DNA from: CAVUXJ01 sp963814975
GTDB taxonomy: Bacteria > Acidobacteriota > Vicinamibacteria > Vicinamibacterales > CAVVIG01
DNA length: 64,000 nucleotides
NCBI GenBank assembly: GCA_963814975.1
Contig: CAWFFB010000022.1
Coordinates: 186,001 to 250,000, forward strand
Direction: 5' to 3'
Below, piece after piece: positions 18,166-26,503 of the stretch (positions within the stretch are counted from its first letter, which is position 1; the number at the start of each line of letters is the position of its first letter). A program made the position numbers and the translations under genes. Under the pieces are notes generated by a model that saw only the letters and a list, made by a program, of their open reading frames with translations, was not told the DNA's origin and did not search any database.

Positions 18166-19029
18166 ATGATGTCCATGCATATCCTCGCCTCTTTTCTGTT
18201 CGCCGTGACTCTGGCGCCTGAGGAGGCAACCCTCCCGCAAACAGCCGCGCCAAAGGCCGAAACGCAGGCGCCCGCGATACCCGGGCAGCCGGCGGCCCGG
18301 TCGGACAACTACGTAATCGGCCCGCAGGATCAGCTGTCGATCACGGTCTTCGAGGAGCCGAGCTTGACGGGGAAGTACCGCGTCGAGAACGACGGATTCT
18401 TCAATTTCCCGTTTCTCGAGCGCGTCCGTGCGGCGGGCCGTACCCTCAGCGGGCTCCAGGCGGAGATGACGAAGCTTCTGGCCGATGGATTCATCAGGAA
18501 TCCTCAAGTCCGTGTCGAAATCGATCAATACAAGAGTCAGACCATTTTCGTCACCGGCGAGGTGCGCAGTCCGAACGAGTACACGATGACCGGCTCGAGC
18601 ATGACGCTGCTGCAAGCGCTCGCCATGGCGGGGTCGCCCACCGCCAACGCCAGCAACGAAGTGATCGTGTCCCGTCAGCCCGTGGCTCGCGGCGCAGAAA
18701 TGGAAATCATCAGGATCAACCGGAAGGATCTCGAGCTTGGACGAGCCGGGTACGACCTGGGCCTGAAGGACGGTGATGTCATCAACGTGCCGAAGGCTCA
18801 GACGTTCTTCATCAGCGGCTACGTGCGGAACACGGGCACGTATGTGCTCGACCCTGGTCTGACGGTCGAACAGGCGATCGCGCTTGCCGGCGGACTCAAC
18901 GAACGGGGATCCAACCGGCGCGTAGTCGCCAGCCGTCTGGTGAAGGGAAAGCTGACCGACGTGTCGGTGCGGCTTGAGGACAAGGTGCAGCCCGGCGACA
19001 CGATCAAAGTAGCCTCGCGGTTTTTCTGA
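18166..19029 (+). CDS. Wza/GumB-type polysaccharide export protein
   Basis: A 287-residue periplasmic polysaccharide export protein. A hydrophobic N-terminal signal (about residues 4-18) is followed by an Ala/Pro linker. A polysaccharide-export domain begins at YVIGPQDQLSITVFEEPSL (residues about 46-64), and a SLBB-type segment covers GYVRNTGTYVLDPGLTVEQAIALAGG. No lipobox cysteine is seen, unlike E. coli Wza. It forms the outer part of the export channel and would pair with the Wzz/BY-kinase near 62 kb. The regulator stops 10 bases before its start. Confidence 0.9.
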   Translation: MMSMHILASFLFAVTLAPEEATLPQTAAPKAETQAPAIPGQPAARSDNYVIGPQDQLSITVFEEPSLTGKYRVENDGFFNFPFLERVRAAGRTLSGLQAEMTKLLADGFIRNPQVRVEIDQYKSQTIFVTGEVRSPNEYTMTGSSMTLLQALAMAGSPTANASNEVIVSRQPVARGAEMEIIRINRKDLELGRAGYDLGLKDGDVINVPKAQTFFISGYVRNTGTYVLDPGLTVEQAIALAGGLNERGSNRRVVASRLVKGKLTDVSVRLEDKVQPGDTIKVASRFF

Positions 19030-19061
19030 TGAGGATTGCCCGCCTTCACTTGTCCGCGCGA

Positions 19062-19528
19062 TGAAGAGCACCGCCATCGACACGACACGATTCGAGTGGA
19101 ACAGGTTTCACGCGGCCCCATCTGCTGGCGATCATCGTGAGAGCGGACTACCAGGGAGACGGGATCCGCTTCTTTACGACGGATGCATTTTCTCAGTAGC
19201 TCGCGCATATGCGCCGGCCGGCCGGTTATGTCATTGAATCTCACGTGCACAACGAGGTGATTCGCGAAGTCCAGTTCACGCGGGAGGTGCTCTTTATCAG
19301 ACGCGGACGTTTGAGGGTCGACTTCTACACGAAGGACACGACTACGTCGAAAGCCGCGTCCTCGGCTCGGGCGATGTGGTGCTCCTCGCCGCCGGAGGTC
19401 ACGGCCTCGAGATGCTCGAGGAAACCGAGATCATCGAGGTGAAACAGGGCCCCTATACAGGAGACGGCGACAAGAGCGCTTTCGAACCCACCACGCCGGT
19501 CGCATCTCAAAGTCCGCTAGCTTGGTAG
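19062..19528 (+). pseudogene. Remnant of a cupin-fold protein, with in-frame stop and frameshifts
   Basis: Conserved fragments appear in order but in different frames. First comes LLAIIVRADYQGDGIRFFT, then an in-frame TAG at 19197-19199, directly before CTCGCGCAT, where related proteins have a glutamine. Next are AGYVIESHVHNEVIREVQ and LFIRRGRLRVDFYT, a frame change near 19330, and finally GSGDVVLLAAGGHGLEML with IIEVKQGPYTGDGDK. The histidines HVHNE and the later GGHG suit a small metal-binding cupin, a group found in sugar-modification loci. At least one nonsense change and two frame changes make this a decayed gene. Confidence 0.65.
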
Positions 19529-19540
19529 CGTTTCGTCCCA

Positions 19541-20017
19541 GTGAATCGTGGATGTGTCCCCTGCGTGGCGGGAGCGACGCTCGTTCTAGTCGACGCTGAT
19601 CCCACGACATGGAACATGCGGGTCGATCAGATCGCGTCACGAGTTACCGCTCGGACGAAGGCGATCATGGCCGTGCACATCTACGGCCTTCCTGTGGACA
19701 TGGATCCGGTGCTCGAGCTCTCTGCCAGGCACGGACTCAAGGTGATCGAAGACGCCGCGGAAGTGCACGGTCAGTCATACAAGGACCATCCGTGCGGCTC
19801 GTTCGGAGCGGTCAGCACGTTCAGCTCCTACTCGAACAAAGCACGTCACGACCGGTGAGGGAGTCCCCACAACGATGTGGCGATCGATGCGGACGAGTTC
19901 GGCCGCCGGCTGGCCCGCCGCGGGCTCTACCTGCCGAGTGGGGTCGCGTTGTCCGACGCGCAGATCGATGAGGTGTCTGCAGCCGTTCGGGAGACGATGC
20001 AAGAGGTCCGCGCGTGA
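19541..20017 (+). pseudogene. DegT/StrS-type sugar aminotransferase, truncated and internally deleted
   Basis: The frame starts inside a PLP sugar aminotransferase: VLVDADPTTWNMRVDQI, then AIMAVHIYGLPVDMDP, KVIEDAAEVHG and FGAVSTFSSYSNK with the aldimine lysine. Comparison with the intact homologue at 40976-42121 shows that about the first 95 residues are missing. After the lysine the frame shifts (KHVTTGEG in another frame) and jumps to a tail, DEFGRRLARRGLYLPSG and DAQIDEVSAAV, so most of the C-terminal domain is deleted. It cannot make an active enzyme. It probably belonged with the cupin remnant just upstream in an amino-sugar pathway. Confidence 0.7.
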
Positions 20018-20786
20018 CGGCAGACGTCTTCGACGGCTACGCGGCGTACTACGATCTGCTCTATCGCGAAAAGGACTACGCGGGCGAGGCCCGTTTCGTG
20101 CTCGATGCCCTGAACCGCCGAGGCGGGCCGGTACGGCGACTGCTCGGAAGCGGATGCGGGACGGGCGCACATGCCGAGCACTTTGCGGCACACGGGATCG
20201 ACGTCGAAGGCATAGACTGCAGCGAGCCGATGCTCGACTCTGCGCGGGCTCGTGCGAAACAGCTCGGCGCCCTGGACGCACGCCTGCGTTCTTCCAGAGC
20301 CGACATTCAGCGGGTCCGGCTGGGAAGGACCTTCGATGCGGTTGTTTCGCTGTTCCACGTCTTCAGCTATCAAACGACGAACCAGCAGTTCCTGGACACG
20401 CTGGAATCGGCGCGGCTGCATCTGTGCGCGGGCGGGCTTCTGTTGTTCGATGCCTGGTACGGCCCGGCGTCCTGACCGACCTGCCGCAGGTGCGGGTCAA
20501 GCGGTTGAGCGGCGATCGGATCGAGGTCGTCCGCATCGCCGAGCCGCGACTGCAGCCCACCGAGAACGTGGTCAACGTCCACTACACGCTTTTCGTCAGA
20601 TCCCTGGACACCGGAACGCTCGAAGAGCTGGCGGAGTCGCACGCGATGCGCTACCTGTTCGTCCTTGAGGTCGAACTGATGCTCGGCTCGCGCGGCTTCG
20701 AGTTGGTCGAGGTCCACGACTGGATGACCGACGCCGGCCCCACCGCGGGGTCGTGGACGGTCTACTTCATTGCACGGGCGACGTGA
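20014..20786 (+). pseudogene. SAM-dependent methyltransferase, frame broken by one base
   Basis: A class I methyltransferase of about 257 residues. It begins VTADVFDGYAAYYDLLY and has a modified motif I, LLGSGCGTGAHAEHF, where relatives usually have DxGCG. FDAVVSLFHVFSY follows. After AWYGP the frame breaks near 20462-20470: adding one C in GGCCCGG lets the protein continue with VLTDLPQVRVKRL to EVHDWMTDAGPTAGSWTVYFIARAT at 20786. All domains are present, so a consensus error is likely. The start GTG overlaps the aminotransferase remnant by 4 bases and the stop overlaps the ABC permease start. It may methylate a sugar of the polymer. Confidence 0.75.
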
Positions 20787-21694
20787 TGCGGACCGGTACC
20801 AGCCTCGGATTCGATCCCGCCGCCGAAACACCCGGTGCATCTCCCGTGTCATCTGCGCCGATCGCTCTGGAATCGCTTCCGCCACTTCTCGTCATCAAGC
20901 CGCGCTCTGGCTGGATTCCGATCGGCTGGGGCGAACTCTGGGAGTACCGCGAGCTCCTGGGATTCCTCGTCTGGCGCGACATCAAGGTCCGCTACAAGCA
21001 GACGGTGCTGGGCGCTTCGTGGGCGGTTCTTCAGCCGCTGGCGACGATGGGCGTGTTCAGCCTGCTCTTCGGACGCTGGGCCAAGATGCCCTCCGATGGC
21101 CTTCCGTATCCGCTGTTCGCGTTTGCCGCGCTCCTGCCCTGGACGTTCTTCGCGAACGCCGTGTCGGCATCCGCCAACAGTCTGGTGGGCAACACCCATC
21201 TGATCAGCAAGGTCTATTTTCCACGGCTCCTGATCGCGCTGTCGTCGCTCGGCACTGCGCTGCTGGACCTCGGCGTCGCGATGGTCGTCATGTTCGCGCT
21301 GCTGGCATTCTACGGCGTGGGTGTCACCCCGCAGCTCGTCGCGCTGCCCGCGCTGGTGCTGGTGCCGTTCCTTCTCGCCTTCGGCGTGGGCTCCGCGCTG
21401 GCGGCGCTGTGCGCGATTTACCGGGACGTCCGGTACGTCGTCCCGTTCCTGCTGCAGCTCTGGATGTTCGCGTCGCCGGTCATTTACCCGGTGAGCCTCA
21501 TTCCAGCCGAGTGGCGGTGGATTGCCTACCTCAACCCGATGGTTGGGGCGATCGACGGGTTCCGATCGGCGCTCCTCGGCCTGCCGTTCAACTGGGTCGC
21601 GATCGGATCTTCGTATGCCATCACGCTGGCCGTTCTCGTGGCTGGGTTGTCGTACTTCCGCCGCGTCGAGCGCCTCGTGGCCGATCTCATTTGA
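20783..21694 (+). CDS. ABC-2 type polysaccharide exporter permease (Wzm)
   Basis: A 303-residue membrane protein with about six hydrophobic segments. An amphipathic N-terminal region, ELLGFLVWRDIKVRYKQTVLG, precedes them and is typical of Wzm/TagG permeases. The segments LPWTFFANAV, LISKVYFPRL and PVIYPVSLIP are family-like. It would move a lipid-linked glycan across the inner membrane with the ATPase encoded next. The GTG at 20783 overlaps the preceding stop; an ATG at 20786 is equally possible. Confidence 0.92.
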   Translation: MMRTGTSLGFDPAAETPGASPVSSAPIALESLPPLLVIKPRSGWIPIGWGELWEYRELLGFLVWRDIKVRYKQTVLGASWAVLQPLATMGVFSLLFGRWAKMPSDGLPYPLFAFAALLPWTFFANAVSASANSLVGNTHLISKVYFPRLLIALSSLGTALLDLGVAMVVMFALLAFYGVGVTPQLVALPALVLVPFLLAFGVGSALAALCAIYRDVRYVVPFLLQLWMFASPVIYPVSLIPAEWRWIAYLNPMVGAIDGFRSALLGLPFNWVAIGSSYAITLAVLVAGLSYFRRVERLVADLI

Positions 21695-21748
21695 ACTGCT
21701 ATCTGCCTTCACCCTCGTGAACCACAGCTCGCCGATCGACGCTCCTGT

Positions 21749-23032
21749 GTGACGACAGTGCTCCCCGCCGTCCGCATTCTGCGCCTGGCCAAGCGGTATC
21801 AGCTCGGCGAGGGCCCTCGCCTCGCCGGTTCGTTCCGCGAGGTGCTGGTCAACCTGGCCACGGCCCCTCTGCGTCGCATGCGGCGCCTGAGCGGTTCCGC
21901 GGAGGACGGGTGGTTCTGGGCACTGCGCGACGTGTCGTTCGACATCCCGCCCGGCGAAGTAATCGCCGTCATCGGGCGCAACGGCGCCGGGAAGAGCACG
22001 CTGCTCAAGATCCTGAGCCGGATCACGGAGCCGACCGAAGGGCGCGTCGAGCTGAGGGGACGGGTGGCCAGCCTGCTCGAAGTGGGCACCGGGTTTCACC
22101 CCGAGCTCACCGGTCGCGAGAATGTCTTTCTCAACGGGGCGATTCTGGGCATGCGCCGCGCGGAAATCCGCCGGAAGTTCGACGCCATCGTCGACTTCGC
22201 CGAGGTGTCCACCTTCATCGACACGCCGGTGAAGCACTACTCGAGCGGCATGTATCTGCGGTTGGCGTTTTCCGTCGCCGCGCATCTCGACGGCGAAGTG
22301 CTGCTGGTCGACGAGGTGCTCGCCGTCGGGGATGCCGCGTTTCAGAGAAAGTGCCTCGGCAAGATGAGGGACGTCGGCCGCGCTGGACGCACCGTGATCT
22401 TCATCAGCCACAATATGGCTGCCGTCTCCGCTCTGTGTACTCGGGCGATCGTGTTGGAGGCGGGCGCGCCTGTCTTCGACGGGGCGGCTCGCGAGGGCGT
22501 TCGTCAATACCTTGAAAAGAACCTGGCGGATCCGGCGCTCTCATGGGATCTCGCGGCCACATCACGCAGGGTGACGGATCTCGGCTCGCTGGCCCGGCTC
22601 GAACGCGTCACGGCGCTGACGGTACGCGGCGACGGCTTCAGGTTCGCGGAACCTTTACGGTTCCGCGTGAGTGTGGTTTCGACCGCGACGCTCGAACATC
22701 TCGAGTGTGCGATCGGCCTCGACGACATGTTCGGTTCCCGTGTCGTGACGTTCTCGTCGGACCGCAGGCAGATGTCGACGAAGGCTGGCGTGCGCTACCA
22801 CATCGACGTGACAGTGCCGCCCTTCGGTCTGCGCCCCGGACGCTATCTGGTATCGGTCAGTCTGTATTCCGGAGGCCGCTACCACGACTACCTCGTGCAT
22901 TTCGGCACCCTTTCGATCGTCCCGCTCCACGATGACGACCAGGGTCACGTGGACGACCAGCCGGATCGCGGCCCAATCGCTGTGTCCTCGGAGTGGATGA
23001 TGTCGGAGATGCCGACGGGCTTGCCCGCATGA
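21749..23032 (+). CDS. Polysaccharide ABC exporter ATPase with Wzt C-terminal domain
   Basis: A 427-residue ATPase. Walker A is GRNGAGKST (76-84), the signature is YSSGM (164-168), Walker B is LLVDEVL (185-191) and HNM closes the switch. Residues 1-60 carry an extension (YQLGEGPRLAGSFREVLVNL) typical of Wzt/TagH. From about residue 265 a beta-rich domain resembles the Wzt C-terminal domain that recognises the modified non-reducing end of the glycan in O9a-type systems (RVSVVSTATLEHLECAIGL, PFGLRPGRYLVSVSLYSG). The nearby methyltransferases suit such end modification. A deleted paralogue lies at 24763-25217. Confidence 0.92.
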   Translation: MTTVLPAVRILRLAKRYQLGEGPRLAGSFREVLVNLATAPLRRMRRLSGSAEDGWFWALRDVSFDIPPGEVIAVIGRNGAGKSTLLKILSRITEPTEGRVELRGRVASLLEVGTGFHPELTGRENVFLNGAILGMRRAEIRRKFDAIVDFAEVSTFIDTPVKHYSSGMYLRLAFSVAAHLDGEVLLVDEVLAVGDAAFQRKCLGKMRDVGRAGRTVIFISHNMAAVSALCTRAIVLEAGAPVFDGAAREGVRQYLEKNLADPALSWDLAATSRRVTDLGSLARLERVTALTVRGDGFRFAEPLRFRVSVVSTATLEHLECAIGLDDMFGSRVVTFSSDRRQMSTKAGVRYHIDVTVPPFGLRPGRYLVSVSLYSGGRYHDYLVHFGTLSIVPLHDDDQGHVDDQPDRGPIAVSSEWMMSEMPTGLPA

Positions 23033-23922
23033 CGTCGATGCCCTTTGGATCGTGGGTGCCGGGGGCCCTCTGGGCGAGGAGCGCAGGCACCCATCTGCGG
23101 TGGATGCTGCGCCAATCGAGAGCCGACTCGGCCGATCGGTCGGGACGCCCCTTCCGATACATGCATCCCACCGTCGGCCGTTTCGTCTATCACCCGTCGG
23201 ACTATCTGTCGCGCCGCGTGTTTCTTCATGACAACTTCGAACGCGAGGAACTGCGCTTCGCCATCGACCGCGCGCGTGCCGGCGGGACGATCCTCGACGT
23301 CGGGGCCAATATCGGCCTCTATACGGCCGCCTGTGCGCACGCAGCGGGCGACCGCGGCCGCCTGATCGCCCTCGAGCCCGGTCCCACGACTTTCCAGAAA
23401 CTCACCCGGACGTGCGCGTTGCTTGATCTGACCAGGGTGACGCTCCTGCAGGTGGCGGCGGGACGCGCCAGTGGCCCGGCAGTCCTCGTGGGCGGTCGAT
23501 CGGAGCGGGACGTCCACCAACATCTCGCCGACGCCCGCCCGCACAATCCCGAAGACGGCCTTCAAGTCGAAGGCAGGCGGCTCGACGAGGTCTGCGGTGA
23601 TGACGCCGGCGCGGTGACGCTGATGAAGATCGATGTCGAGGGTCATGAGCTCGAGGTCCTCGAAGGCGCCGGGCGCATCCTCGCGAACGGGTTGGTTCAG
23701 GTCATCCTCGAGTTCAGCGCCGCAACGCTGGCTGCCGCCGGCGCATCGAGCGAACGCCTGTGGCACTTCATGACTCGCACGCACCAGTGCATCGGCACCA
23801 TCGGCGAGGACGGTGCGTGGCTGGCTCCGACTCTGGCAGACGTCACGTCGCGCCGACCGGATGATGTGTTCAATACCTTCTGGATACCGCTCGGAGCGGT
23901 GGGGGCGTCGAGGCCGTGCTGA
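23029..23922 (+). CDS. FkbM-family methyltransferase
   Basis: A 297-residue SAM-dependent methyltransferase. Motif I is ILDVGANIGLYTA (about 88-100), and the FkbM hallmark LMKIDVEGHELEVLEGA follows near residue 200. FkbM proteins put O-methyl groups on sugars or other small-molecule hydroxyls; here the target is probably a sugar of the exported polymer. The ATG at 23029 overlaps the Wzt stop by 4 bases and was preferred over the in-frame start at 22993. It also overlaps the next gene by 7 bases, so translation of the three is probably coupled. Confidence 0.88.
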   Translation: MTSMPFGSWVPGALWARSAGTHLRWMLRQSRADSADRSGRPFRYMHPTVGRFVYHPSDYLSRRVFLHDNFEREELRFAIDRARAGGTILDVGANIGLYTAACAHAAGDRGRLIALEPGPTTFQKLTRTCALLDLTRVTLLQVAAGRASGPAVLVGGRSERDVHQHLADARPHNPEDGLQVEGRRLDEVCGDDAGAVTLMKIDVEGHELEVLEGAGRILANGLVQVILEFSAATLAAAGASSERLWHFMTRTHQCIGTIGEDGAWLAPTLADVTSRRPDDVFNTFWIPLGAVGASRPC

Positions 23923-24653
23923 AGGACGCGCTCGTCGGTCTTGGCGTCCTGCCGTCGCGGTATACGTGGCGCAACCCGTTCAAGATCGTCGAATACGGTG
24001 AGCTGCTTCAAGGGATCGACATCCGCAAGACAGACGTCGTCTTGGATCTCGGCTGTGGCTCCGGCCCCCAGGATCTGCTGCTCGCCCGGCAGGCCGCTCA
24101 TGTCGTGGGCGTCGATGTCTCAACCACCGAGATTGCCCGCGCTCGCGCGCGCGCCGCGGCCTACGCAGACGCACAGAACATCGAATACCTCTGCACGCCG
24201 CTCGAAGCCGCCGGCTTCAAACAGAATCAGTTCGACAAGGTCATCAGTTTCTGCGTACTGGAGCACATCGCCAATCGCGATGAAGTGCTGAGTGTCGTGT
24301 CCGAGATCTTGAAGCCGGGCGGCCTGCTGCTGATAAGCGTCGATAGCCTGGCGACGATATCCGACGCCGCACTCATCGCGAAGCACCAGAGGGATCATGC
24401 GGTGCACACATACTTGACGCCGACCGGGATCCGCACCCTGCTCGGAGGCCACGGGTTCGGCAATATTCGGGTCTGGCCGATCTTCCGCAGCCCGTACGCG
24501 AAGCGCCTGTTCGAAGCGGGCATCCGGTCGGGATTTCAGTATCACCGGTACCGGAAGTTTGGAACGCTCGCGCGGCTGACCGTCGACGAGTGGCGGTACC
24601 GTCGCGCCAGCACCGGGATGTTTCTGTGTGCGACCGCAACGAGACTCTCATGA
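23916..24653 (+). CDS. Class I SAM-dependent methyltransferase
   Basis: A 245-residue methyltransferase. Motif I is VVLDLGCGSGPQDLLLA, with the acidic end of strand 2 in VGVDVSTTEI, then FDKVISFCVLEHI and LKPGGLLLISV. This is the common Methyltransf_11 layout. It probably modifies a glycan or lipid intermediate; no substrate motif is visible. The GTG at 23916 overlaps the FkbM gene, and its stop overlaps a small glycosyltransferase remnant. Confidence 0.85.
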   Translation: MLKDALVGLGVLPSRYTWRNPFKIVEYGELLQGIDIRKTDVVLDLGCGSGPQDLLLARQAAHVVGVDVSTTEIARARARAAAYADAQNIEYLCTPLEAAGFKQNQFDKVISFCVLEHIANRDEVLSVVSEILKPGGLLLISVDSLATISDAALIAKHQRDHAVHTYLTPTGIRTLLGGHGFGNIRVWPIFRSPYAKRLFEAGIRSGFQYHRYRKFGTLARLTVDEWRYRRASTGMFLCATATRLS

Positions 24654-24814
24654 CGGGCAGGGCGGATCGTCCAGGCCGCGTCGCGTTCGTGATTCCCGAT
24701 CCCGATGTAGATGCGCTCGCAGGTTCTCGCAAGCCAATCCGGCTGCTGGCCGCGTCCGGCACATGCCGGACGCGACTTACCAACAACACAAGCCAGACGC
24801 CCCTGAACAGGTGA
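24650..24814 (+). pseudogene. 5'-end remnant of a glycosyltransferase paralogous to the gene at 26504
   Basis: A 54-codon frame starting at ATG 24650. Its segment RVAFVIPDPDVDALAG then RKPIRLLAASG matches RAVAFVIPHPYVDALAC then REPIRFLADEG at the start of the glycosyltransferase at 26504 at about three of four positions, and the DNA is alike too. After about 45 residues similarity ends and a stop follows. It is the leftover beginning of a duplicated gene, cut off by a deletion that joined it to the Wzt remnant. Confidence 0.65.
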
Positions 24815-25217
24815 CTCCTGCGGTTCGCGTGGATCGAGTGTCGAAGCGCTACCAGCTCGGGGCGCGCCCGCCGGTCGACGCGTCGTTCCGCGAGATGCTG
24901 GTCGAGTTAGCGAAGACACCGATCCGCCGGATACGGCGATTGAGCGGAGATATGCTCTCGAGCTGCGGATTCCGCAGCCGTACCTCAATCCAGGCCGCTA
25001 CTTCCTTTCAGTCAGTCTGCTCTCGGGCCAGACCTACTTCGATCTGCTCTTCCACGTCGCGGCCTTCGATATTGCTCCGATCCACCATGACACCGGCGAC
25101 TACTTCGCGCCAATTGCGGGTGCCGGCGCCCTTCGACTTCCTTACCAGTGGACGCACGGAGCGGCGCGGCAAGGCGCCGTTGCTGCAGCCGCGGTAGGCG
25201 GGAGCGGGATGTCATGA
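24763..25217 (+). pseudogene. Second Wzt-like ATPase with the ATPase domain deleted
   Basis: The start (ATG 24763) encodes PAVRVDRVSKRYQLG and SFREMLVELAKTPIRRIRRLSG, which aligns with residues 6-48 of the intact Wzt at 21749. Near 24948 the sequence jumps, in a different frame, to LNPGRYFLSVSLLSGQTYFD and later YFAPIAGAGALRLPYQW, matching the end of the Wzt C-terminal domain. Walker A, signature and Walker B are all gone, about 330 residues in total. The remnant therefore cannot work. It shows that the locus once had two ABC exporter ATPases. Confidence 0.7.
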
Positions 25218-25905
25218 TTCGCCTGGCGCTGGTCGGATGCGGAAGGGTCGCCGAGGTCTTTCATCTGCCGGCCCTGTCCCAGGTTCAGGGCATCACGTTA
25301 TCGGCCGTCCTGGACGTCAATCTGTCGCGCGCACAGGCGCTCGCCGCCGCGAGTGGCGCCCCCAACGTACACTCACGACCGAGCTCAGCGACCTCGTCGG
25401 CAGATGCGACGCGGTGCTGGTCGCGCTACCGAACTACCTCCACGCGCCCGCCTGCATTCCCCTGCTCGAGCGGGGCTGCCACGTGCTCGTCGAAAAGCCG
25501 ATGGCCACCATCTCGGTCGCAGAGTGCGACCGGCTGATCACGGCGGCTCGCGGCTCGGGGGCCGTGCTGAGCGTGGCCATGGTGTGGCGATTCATCGCCG
25601 CCGCCGAGCAGCTCGCGCGCGAGGTGATTTCGAGACGGACGTTCGGCGTGATCCGCCGAGTTCGGGTGACCGAGGGCGTGATTTACAATTGGCCGGCTAC
25701 CACGGGATTTTTCCTGAAGAAGGAACAAACTGGCGGAGGCGTCCTGGTCGATTTCGGATCACACGTTCTCGACGCGTTGCTGTGGTGGCTGGGTGAGCTG
25801 ACCGTCCGCACCTACGAAGACGATACCTACGGAGGTGTCGAGGCCGAGTGCCACGTTCGCTGCACGTCAACGACCGGCGTCGCAGTCAACATCGAGCCGG
25901 CGCTT
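25214..25905 (+). pseudogene. Gfo/Idh/MocA-type oxidoreductase, frameshifted and truncated
   Basis: The protein starts MIRLALVGCGRVAEVFHLPALSQ with a normal dinucleotide-binding turn. Near 25360-25380 the frame breaks (one base appears missing) and continues as LSDLVGRCDAVLVALPNYLHA, LVEKPMATISVAECDRL and GGVLVDFGSHVLDALLWWLGEL. Around 25905 the match ends after VEAECHVRCTSTTGVAVNIEP, about 80-100 residues before a normal end, and is joined to the tail of an epimerase. The break could be a consensus error, but the missing C-terminus is real in this sequence. Confidence 0.7.
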
Positions 25906-26489
25906 GCAATGCAATCTACGTGGACGATGTTGCGCGGTCGGTGTCTCGGGCGGTGATGATCGACACGGCCTCGAAGATTGCCGTCAACCTGGCCGCGGCT
26001 GATCGTCCCAGCTGGCGCGCGTTCTACGGCGCCTACGAGGAGCGGGTCCGGCCGGGTGCCGTCAAGGAATGGCCAATCGATGCGATCCTCGAGGCGATTG
26101 CTGTGCGTGCTCGCGACCGGCGCGGCTGGCGGGCCGTCCAGCGTGCGCTGCGCGACCGCAGCGTGCGCGACCGGCTGAACGAGATTCCGCTGCTCGCCGG
26201 CCTCAATACGCTCGGCAAGTCGCTAGGCTGGCGCGGCCTGCCGTCGACCGAGATCCTTTCACCCCTTCGCGAGAACGACGACGCGGGACAGCCTGGGCTC
26301 GTTGACAATCTGCCGGACCCGGTTCGCATCGGCTTGTACGTCCGCGCGCCCCACGTCGACGGCGCAAAAGCACAGCGGTTGCTCGGCGTGACACCACGCG
26401 ACCTGGCGTCGGGGATGCGTCCGACGGGCGGATGGATACAGTGGGCGGGTCTCGCACTGGAACCGTACGCAGCGGCGCGACCCGCGTGA
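25905..26489 (+). pseudogene. C-terminal remnant of an NAD-dependent epimerase-like protein
   Basis: The frame reads NAIYVDDVARSVSRAVMID, then IAVNLAAADRPSWRAFYGAYEE and further to RDRLNEIPLLAGLNTLGKSLGWRGLP. YVDDVA followed by a variable helix and a W-x-x-FY segment is the usual second half of extended SDR epimerase/dehydratases. The Rossmann fold, the YxxxK motif and the first 200 or so residues are absent. It is joined directly to the truncated oxidoreductase by a deletion. The last 100 residues match no family I know. Its stop overlaps the GTG before the next glycosyltransferase. Confidence 0.5.
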
Positions 26490-26503
26490 CCACGACGAGC
26501 CAC

